Assembly: GCA_027578815.1 (NCBI GenBank)
Contig: JANBTH010000445.1
Span: 1-17,305 of the forward strand
Length of the DNA stretch: 17,305 bases
Source: Coemansia sp. RSA 1804
Lineage: Eukaryota; Kickxellomycota; Kickxellomycetes; Kickxellales; Kickxellaceae
Reading direction: 5' to 3'
Positions 12,701 to 17,305 of this stretch are shown one piece after another (the first letter of the stretch is position 1; each line of letters begins with the position of its first letter). The translations under genes and the position numbers were made by a program. The notes under the pieces are model-generated. The model was not told the origin of the DNA. It did no database searches and worked only from the letters and a program-made list of their open reading frames with translations.

Positions 12701-15700
12701 AGCGGGCGTGGTGGCTTAAGCGTTAATGTTCACAGTAGCAGTGCGCTCTACAGCAGCGAATCGGAAGACGAAACTCCGAGCGGATTTTCCAATGATCTCG
12801 ACTCTGACGGATCTGATCTTGAGGGGGCTATCCACGCCGGAAACAACACTTCTAGACCGCAGAACATTGGTACAACTAAAGGTCGTGGTCAGAGCAGACA
12901 CAGGGTTGTTGCTCAAGTGCTACATGTTCATATTGACCTTACTATCTTCTTTCGTATAATGTCCCAGCAGCGGTACTATAGCACTCGGTTTTCCTCGAGA
13001 CGGCTGGTAAGGACCCGCTTTCCAATTATGCATCGCGAGATGTATGAGTTCTTTTTGAGCCATTCGGAACACTATTACTTTTACACTGATGGATGCAGAC
13101 CGCCTATTCAGGGAGGCGTGGATGGGCCAGTCAGCGATAGAGTTCCGGTGCCACATCTGTGCACTGATGTTGCATCGCATTCTGGCTGCTACCGCTTATA
13201 CGACGGCATTGCCTCTGAGTTTGCTGACCATCATGTGTTTGGTTCTGACATTGGCAGTGATACTGATAGCCATTTATGGCAGTCTACGCGTGCCGACCGG
13301 CCTTCCTATTTTTATTCAGGCTCACACGGACATAAGAGTTCGGGCGGGGTGCTAAGTGGCGTGCCAATTGCTTCGTCTGCCCCTGTGCCTGCATCAAGGA
13401 TGGATCATACGAGTCAAAGGTCGTCAGATGTTGATAATAGCAAGCAACCATATCTTCATCCATTTAACAGCAAGGGCAGAGGTCAGCATCTCTATATCGG
13501 CACAGATTTGGCTAAAACCCACAGCCATACTACCGGCACCCAGCTCCGTTCGGATGATTGTGGAAAGCAAGGAGAAGTGACCATTGCAGCTGGCCCGCGT
13601 AAAGCGGATGGATCGAACAGGGCACGCGGCAAGCATCCGGACTATAGCATACACCGGCATGGAACAATGTCTTCGAGTAATAGTCACTACATGAACACTC
13701 ATAGCGTGGCCGGTTATCCAACAATGATGCCTTCATTCTCGCCGACTCCACTTTACAATAGTATTTCAGCGGATCATGCTGCAAAGAACAGCAATCGTCA
13801 TACTCAGCACCCCCAAGCATCTACGTGGAAGGACCTTGCTAGCGGTCAAAAGTCGATCGACCAAGAAAGCAACGAGTACTCGTTGTCCAGAATACATCTG
13901 TCAAGTATTGATTCTTCGGTGTGTGTGTCGCTGATGGCGCTGACTCCTGATTGTGACACCTGCATTGAAGAAGACCGCCTTGAATTGCAGAGGCGCAAGG
14001 AGCGTCATATGAGCCATTCAGACATCTCTTATGAAAAGACAGCTAAGAAAGACAGAGAATCTGAACAGCGCCATCGCCACCACCACCGCCATCATCGCCG
14101 CCGCCGCCATTGTGATCAGCATCGGAACCACGATAGTAGCCAGAAAGCCAGTGTCGAAGGCCTGTCGGAACTACGTTACGATCACAATGTTAACGGCCAC
14201 GGTGACTCAAGAGACCACGGGCCGTCTGCAATAGACGACATTGCTGGGCTGTTTGGTCATATAAAGGGGGAATCCGCACTCGGTATGGGTCATAGGAACC
14301 GCACATATAATCCACATATGCCGGCTGCCACTGCAACCGATATTAGTGGTCCAGGACAAAATACTAGCAAATCAGTCGTAGGAAGCGGTGGTATTGGAGA
14401 TGCGCAAAGGGGTCACCTTCACAAGCGGAAAGGTCAATCGCAAAGTAGCTACAGCGGACAACAGCAGCAGTCGTATAAGCGCCATGTGCACCCATTCCAG
14501 AGATGGATGGAAAGCTTGTCGAGCAATGTGATAACCGATCCACAGATGGACGGGCTTTATGACCAGCAGCAGGCTGTAGATAGCGATAATTGTCAGTCAC
14601 ACATGCGACCTACGGTCCATGGCCCAGCGCAACTTTCTTATTACTTGGTCATCGACATGGATCCCCAGACGACCTTTGGGTTGAGCAATCTTCACGCAAA
14701 CAGTGTTCGGAGCCGGAATGGATCATTGGGTCAGCTCCCTGACTGCTTAAGTGATTCTCCTGGCAGCGCTGATGAGAAGATGAGCATGTATGGGATGCGC
14801 CAGTGTGTTAAATGTGAGCGATTGTCGAAAGAAACGGGTAGATCTAGGCTTTGCCCAACGCACAGAATATTGGGCTTGTTATGTGTGGACATGCGAGACT
14901 GGGTGAACAAGGGCGAAGTGTGGGCTAACGAGCCGACCATGGTCATGGAGGTCTCAAATATTGATCCCAAGGAGTACGACAAGGAGGATCCAGATGTTCT
15001 TCGCTGGATCAAAAAGACGGCTAGACGCATAATTAAACATACAGCCATTGACTACCATCGCGACATCAACTGGTATCGGATTTGCCAACAGCTCCACATG
15101 GCAGACCTGCCCACATTCTTGGCTCCCAGCGATGTGCTTGAACTTGTCGGGTTTATTGAAAGACGGGATCGAGAGGATGTGTGTACTTTTGACGATTCAG
15201 CACGGCAGCTGGTTCTGTTGGACATACCTGCAGAGCGCGTCATTCGATCGCTCCAACTTCGTATGCGACATCTCTACTTGGAATCAGCTCTTCTAATGTC
15301 GTCTCTTTGTGCGGATCCAACCCTGAAACATAGCAGTGCCGAAAGGATGCCTTTGCAGGATTCCGGCATTATCCACCCGCACGCAGCGGCAACTGGTCTT
15401 GGCGCAGTGACTACTCCACCATCAAGTCCGATTGTTGGTATGCAACGGGCCTCTAACAGCAGACGTTCCACGATCGACAGGCCCGGTGGCACTGTTTGTG
15501 CTGAGCCGGAGCAGGATTCGGCTCATGTTCACGTCGATACGCACGCGTTGCCATGGGACCCGCAATGTCCCGTAGCAGCAATAGACTGCCATGGTCGGAT
15601 CATATCGAATAAATCGTCAGAGAACATTGACGAAATCCTCCAATTGTTGTCGCCATTGAAGTTTTCCATCAGCAGGAGAATGCTGCTTGATCCTACGTTT

Positions 15701-16573
15701 CAAAAGGCTCTGGGGCGATACGTGCAACTGGACAATCTTGCAAGCCCCTGGCTGTGTATGAAACATCGGAATACGACATCTATGCCAACATACAGCTGGC
15801 CACTCAACATATCACCTTCTATCGATGCAGGTGAGTGTTCTCAGTTCAGGTCTTCCTCGACTCACGATGTGCCGTTACCAAAGAGAAACGATGCGCCTTA
15901 CTATTCGACAAACAAGCGTCTTCAGCAGGTACAGCAGAGCGATGGCTTGTCTTCGGGTATAGGCGGCAATAGCAACAACGGAAGGAGGCATTCCAATGGA
16001 AGTAGTGGTGGAGGACGTGGCGGGCGCAGTGGTATGTCCATATCTTCATTGATTGGGTTTGATCCAGTATTTTCGTCGTCTGCTCAGTCACAAACACAGG
16101 CGGTTCCCACTGGAGCGACAGACACTGTGCATCCGCACTCGTATGGCAGTAGTGTGAACAAGAGATCCAATGGTCCTAACGCATCCTCTGCTGCAGGGGC
16201 GGTTGATCCATCTGCCAATGGGTCCAGCATGGCTGCCCGTGCTGGTTCTGGCACTTGTGCAGCTGCATCCGATGGATTCTTTGTGCGTCCTCTTGTGGAG
16301 GCATTGCCAGGCTCGTTGCTGATCATTGATCCAGAGAGCGGCAAGTATCTTGCTCGGCTCATTCTTCTCAATCCATTCTCGTGCCACAGCGTGCTTGAGC
16401 TGTTGTTCGAGAGAAAGGCTGATGGCACAGGCACTAGGCTTAGCGGCATTTACACTATCTCACGCGACCGTCGACGCAGCGGTCTATACGAGCACGAGCG
16501 CAAGCACGTAAACATGGTTTTGTCAACGGTCTCGGCTGTGGTTTGGGATGTTCTTACCCAGAACAGCCAGTAA
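794..16573 (+). CDS. Giant SZT2-like protein (KICSTOR scaffold homologue), 5,204 aa, two exons
   Basis: The coding sequence is 794-1435 joined to 1601-16573, giving 5,204 residues with stop TAA at 16571-16573. In animals SZT2 is the scaffold of KICSTOR (with KPTN, ITFG2 and KICS2); it binds GATOR1 at the lysosome so that mTORC1 is switched off during starvation. A similar role here is inferred. Seen in order: a Leu-rich helix at about residues 38-61; a vWA-like domain at about 155-445 with DISQS at 167-171 and LTDG at 375-378, interrupted by a Pro-rich and basic linker (about 287-335); an alpha/beta block at about 475-595; a conserved-looking block at about 1825-1886; an RNMFF...VFYASL block at about 2184-2239; an LHLHGVD block at about 2531-2585; a YDFQLR block at 3885-3890; a Cys/His motif at 4616-4635; and a structured tail at about 5106-5204. 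Ser/Gly/Asn/His-rich insertions separate these blocks. ATG 794 follows an in-frame stop and is the first ATG after 462, but its context is weak (T at -3). The in-frame ATG at 902 (residue 37) is an alternative. The SZT2 assignment rests on remembered block patterns, not a search. Confidence 0.72.
1250..2290 (+). other. Region encoding the vWA-like domain with MIDAS motif
   Basis: Within the giant protein, the first strand ends in Phe-Ile-Ile followed by DISQS (residues 167-171), which matches the DxSxS metal-ion-dependent adhesion site of von Willebrand A domains. About 205 residues later, a strand reading Phe-Val-Tyr leads into LTDG (375-378), the place of the conserved late aspartate in vWA domains. 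The domain closes with an acidic helix and Leu-Asn-Gly-Arg-Phe-Ile-Tyr near residue 438. The intron lies inside this domain. An insertion at about residues 287-335 is Pro-rich and then basic (308-317 contains five Arg or Lys clustered around Ser and His). vWA domains bind partners through a divalent cation. That this one still binds metal is inferred from the motifs. Confidence 0.65.
1436..1600 (+). other. Spliceosomal intron of the SZT2-like gene (165 bp)
   Basis: The donor is GTAAGT at 1436-1441 and the acceptor is a TAG ending at 1600 after a short pyrimidine-rich run. A CTAAT branch-site-like sequence lies at 1552-1556, about 45 nt before the acceptor. The intron is in phase 0, and removing it joins codon 214 (Thr) to an in-frame Val. 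The splice restores the alpha/beta fold expected after the MIDAS helix, with the second exon reading on into an Ala-Ser-Val-Val-Gly-Tyr strand. The intron length is a multiple of three, but it contains an in-frame TAA at 1541-1543, so unspliced message would stop after 249 residues. The other AG nearby, at 1622-1623, would shift the frame and is rejected. Confidence 0.9.
7730..8520 (+). repeat. Long low-complexity insertion in the giant protein (residues about 2258-2521)
   Basis: About 264 residues rich in Ser, Thr, Pro, Asn and Gly separate the VFYASL block from the LHLHGVD block. There are few hydrophobic residues and no discernible secondary-structure pattern. Ser-Pro and Thr-Pro pairs are common, so it may be phosphorylated. 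It is probably a disordered loop on the surface of the scaffold. The reading frame remains open without interruption, so I keep it as coding rather than calling an intron. Confidence 0.55.
9170..9620 (+). repeat. Ser-rich disordered insertion (residues about 2738-2888)
   Basis: This segment of roughly 150 residues is dominated by Ser, with Gln, His, Pro and Gly. It lies between an ordered stretch ending in Leu-Pro-Leu-Thr-Lys-Asp-Arg and another beginning near Ala-Gly-Leu-Phe-Ser-Glu-Tyr. It looks like a disordered loop inserted into the scaffold. No repeat unit is obvious. Confidence 0.5.
10520..10990 (+). repeat. His/Gln/Ser/Arg-rich disordered insertion (residues about 3188-3344)
   Basis: About 156 residues are rich in Ser, Arg, His, Gln, Gly and Pro, including a patch of alternating His, Gln, Pro and Tyr around 10780-10860. 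The insertion separates two ordered blocks, the earlier ending around Cys-Ile-Met-Cys-Thr-Leu and the later resuming around Thr-Ile-Ala-Trp-Leu-Val-Val-Trp-Leu-Val-Gly-Gly. Confidence 0.5.
12720..12900 (+). repeat. Ser/acidic patch (residues about 3921-3981)
   Basis: About 60 residues are rich in Ser, Asp and Glu, with several Ser followed by acidic residues (Ser-Glu-Ser-Glu-Asp-Glu, Asp-Ser-Asp-Gly-Ser-Asp). These are candidate casein kinase 2-type phosphorylation sites. The patch directly follows the YDFQLR block, and ordered sequence resumes with Val-Val-Ala-Gln-Val-Leu-His-Val-His-Ile-Asp. Confidence 0.5.
13280..13870 (+). repeat. Disordered insertion (residues about 4108-4304)
   Basis: About 196 residues are rich in Ser, His, Gly, Asn, Thr and Pro, between a Tyr-Phe-Tyr-Thr-Asp-Gly-containing ordered block and the next ordered stretch around Cys-Val-Ser-Leu-Met-Ala-Leu-Thr-Pro. 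No recognisable domain is visible. Confidence 0.5.
14069..14128 (+). repeat. His/Arg tract encoded by CGC/CAC-type triplets (residues 4371-4390)
   Basis: Twenty codons encode 8 His and 8 Arg residues, mostly through alternating CAT/CAC and CGC codons, including four consecutive CGC codons in the CGCCGCCGCCGCC run. It sits in a longer charged, disordered region (about 4341-4561). Such a microsatellite-like run could vary in length between strains. A His/Arg-rich segment could bind metal, nucleic acid or acidic partners, but nothing in the sequence decides which. Confidence 0.7.
14804..14863 (+). other. CxxC-x12-CxxH motif near the C-terminus (residues 4616-4635)
   Basis: Residues Cys4616, Cys4619, Cys4632 and His4635 are spaced as in small zinc-binding knuckles. 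They lie at the start of a well-ordered segment that continues through Asp-Met-Arg-Asp-Trp-Val and an Ile-Lys-Lys-Thr-Ala-Arg-Arg helix to about residue 4778. Metal binding is inferred from spacing only. I cannot say whether animal SZT2 has an equivalent. Confidence 0.4.
15850..16270 (+). repeat. Gly/Ser/Asn-rich disordered insertion before the C-terminal domain (residues about 4964-5104)
   Basis: About 140 residues are rich in Ser, Gly, Asn and Gln, including a Gly-Gly-Arg-Gly-Gly-Arg patch around 16005-16030. The segment separates the penultimate ordered block from the last about 99 residues, which begin with Phe-Phe-Val-Arg-Pro-Leu and finish at the stop codon. A strong donor-like GTGAGT lies just upstream at 15831-15836, but the frame stays open throughout. 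Confidence 0.5.
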
Positions 16574-16753
16574 GCGCATTCTTTTTTTTCGGTTGACGCT
16601 TGGTAAATTGACATAATGTATGGAGGACATGCGATTGTTTTTGTTCTTGTTTTTTTTTCTTACTCTCAATTAAAGACATTTTACCACTTTCTTTTCCTCA
16701 ATATCATCAAAACATTATTTATGGATACATTCTCTAACATATGATATGCCAAT
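16574..16753. other. Shared 3' region between convergent genes
   Basis: These 180 bases separate the stop codons of two convergent genes. They hold a run of nine or more T at about 16650-16658 and otherwise AT-rich sequence. No coding potential was seen. Both transcripts probably end in or across this interval, so 3' UTR overlap is likely. Confidence 0.6.
16669..16674 (+). terminator. Candidate poly(A) signal ATTAAA for the SZT2-like gene
   Basis: The hexamer ATTAAA, a common variant of AATAAA, lies about 95 nt downstream of the TAA stop and just after a T-rich tract. Fungal poly(A) signals are loose, so this is a candidate only. Confidence 0.4.
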
Positions 16754-17305
16754 TTATTCTGCAATCGACTCGTCGGAGGGTAAAATGTGCACAGGCCCGT
16801 CCTCGCCAGCCGCCTTTGACGATAGAAGCCCAACACCGACTGCCAGCAACACAATCCCAACAGAGATCATTGTGACTTGCAAAGGGGTCAGTAGACGCAG
16901 CTGGTTAAAGTAGACCAGCGAGCTTACCAACGCTGACAAAGAGCTGCTACAGTAGCATATTGGAACGACGGTTAGCGTACTGCACAGACGCAGTGCGTGC
17001 TGGATGTAGTATAGGTTGGCCAATGCTGTCAAGACAAGCCCGGTCACAATTGCTAATGCCAGCAGGTCCTTGAACTGCATGCTGCCTTTGGCGGTTAAAA
17101 CAAGCAGTCCGATTCCCGACTTGGCAAGCAGCAGGGTCTGGCTGCATATAAGCCCCGAGATTGCGGCGGAGACAAACCCTGAGGCACACCGCGCCACTGC
17201 AAGGTTACGACTCATCTTTGCTTCGTTTGGAAGCATGTCCTCGTTCTCGTCCATAAAGTGGCGCCGATACATGTCGTTGACAGCATTTGTGGAGGCCGGC
17301 GGATG
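16754..17305 (-). CDS. NIPA-type (DUF803) magnesium-transporter-like protein, C-terminal 183 residues, 5' end outside the window
   Basis: The frame is open from the right edge to a TAA whose complement is at 16754-16756. The ATG at 17270-17272 is internal, because codons upstream of it stay open (His-Pro-Pro-Ala-Ser and so on) to the edge, so the true start is outside. Seen: an acidic hydrophilic loop containing Asp-Glu-Asn-Glu-Asp, then four probable membrane helices. In residues counted from that internal ATG these are about 25-58, 67-93, 99-122 and 129-150. A short polar acidic tail ends in Ile-Ala-Glu. The order (a helix with Ala-Lys-Ser-Gly, a helix leading to Leu-Tyr-Tyr-Ile-Gln-His-Ala-Leu, then Val-Val-Pro-Ile and a Tyr-Cys-Ser-Ser helix, then a Gly-rich last helix) matches the second half of NIPA proteins. 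These are multi-pass Mg2+ transporter-like proteins of the drug/metabolite transporter superfamily, typically 300-450 residues. Membrane location and substrate here are inferred; other DMT members are the main alternative. Confidence 0.68.
   Translation of the reverse strand, partial: HPPASTNAVNDMYRRHFMDENEDMLPNEAKMSRNLAVARCASGFVSAAISGLICSQTLLLAKSGIGLLVLTAKGSMQFKDLLALAIVTGLVLTALANLYYIQHALRLCSTLTVVPICYCSSSLSALVSSLVYFNQLRLLTPLQVTMISVGIVLLAVGVGLLSSKAAGEDGPVHILPSDESIAE

Noticed and set aside
15831..15850. Strong donor-like CAG|GTGAGT inside the giant exon, possible in-frame intron
   Set aside because: The nearest AGs (15844 and 15849) would make an intron under 20 nt. No convincing branch site plus acceptor follows within a short distance, and the frame stays open, so it is left as coding.

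Overview
The window looks like nuclear DNA of a fungus. The protein-coding genes are intron-poor, the one clear intron has a GTAAGT donor, a CTAAT branch-site-like sequence and a TAG acceptor, the intergenic DNA is short and AT-rich, and the two recognisable products are eukaryotic. My best guess is an early-diverging fungus of the Kickxellomycotina (Coemansia-like) type. That rests on the intron-poor giant gene and on the presence of an SZT2-like protein, which is missing from the model yeasts S. cerevisiae and S. pombe. It is inference, not something the sequence proves.

Layout. Positions 1-793 are a leader and intergenic region. It holds two weak, mutually antisense candidate ORFs at the left edge (94-222 on + and 291 to the edge on -), an AT-rich stretch at about 300-480 that could serve as a divergent promoter, and a pyrimidine-rich stretch at about 465-535. 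There is no ATG on + between 463 and 793. Positions 794-16573 (+) form one enormous two-exon gene. It predicts a 5,204-residue protein that I identify as a fungal homologue of SZT2, the scaffold of the KICSTOR complex. In animals KICSTOR tethers the GATOR1 GTPase-activating complex to lysosomes and restrains mTORC1 when amino acids or glucose are scarce. Positions 16574-16753 are a short shared 3' region. Positions 16754-17305 (-) are the C-terminal part of a convergent NIPA-type (DUF803) magnesium-transporter-like membrane protein, cut by the right edge of the window.

The giant protein opens with a von Willebrand A-like domain that carries an apparently complete MIDAS signature (DISQS near residue 167, LTDG near residue 375). 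Many blocks of ordered sequence follow, broken by Ser-, Gly-, Asn-, His- and Arg-rich insertions totalling roughly 1,400-1,500 residues. Near the C-terminus there is a CxxC-x12-CxxH zinc-ligand-like motif at residues 4616-4635. Without the insertions the protein would be close to the length of animal SZT2 (about 3,430 residues). No mobile elements, CRISPR arrays, rRNA or tRNA genes were seen. The two recognised genes have no evident shared pathway; they are simply tail-to-tail neighbours.
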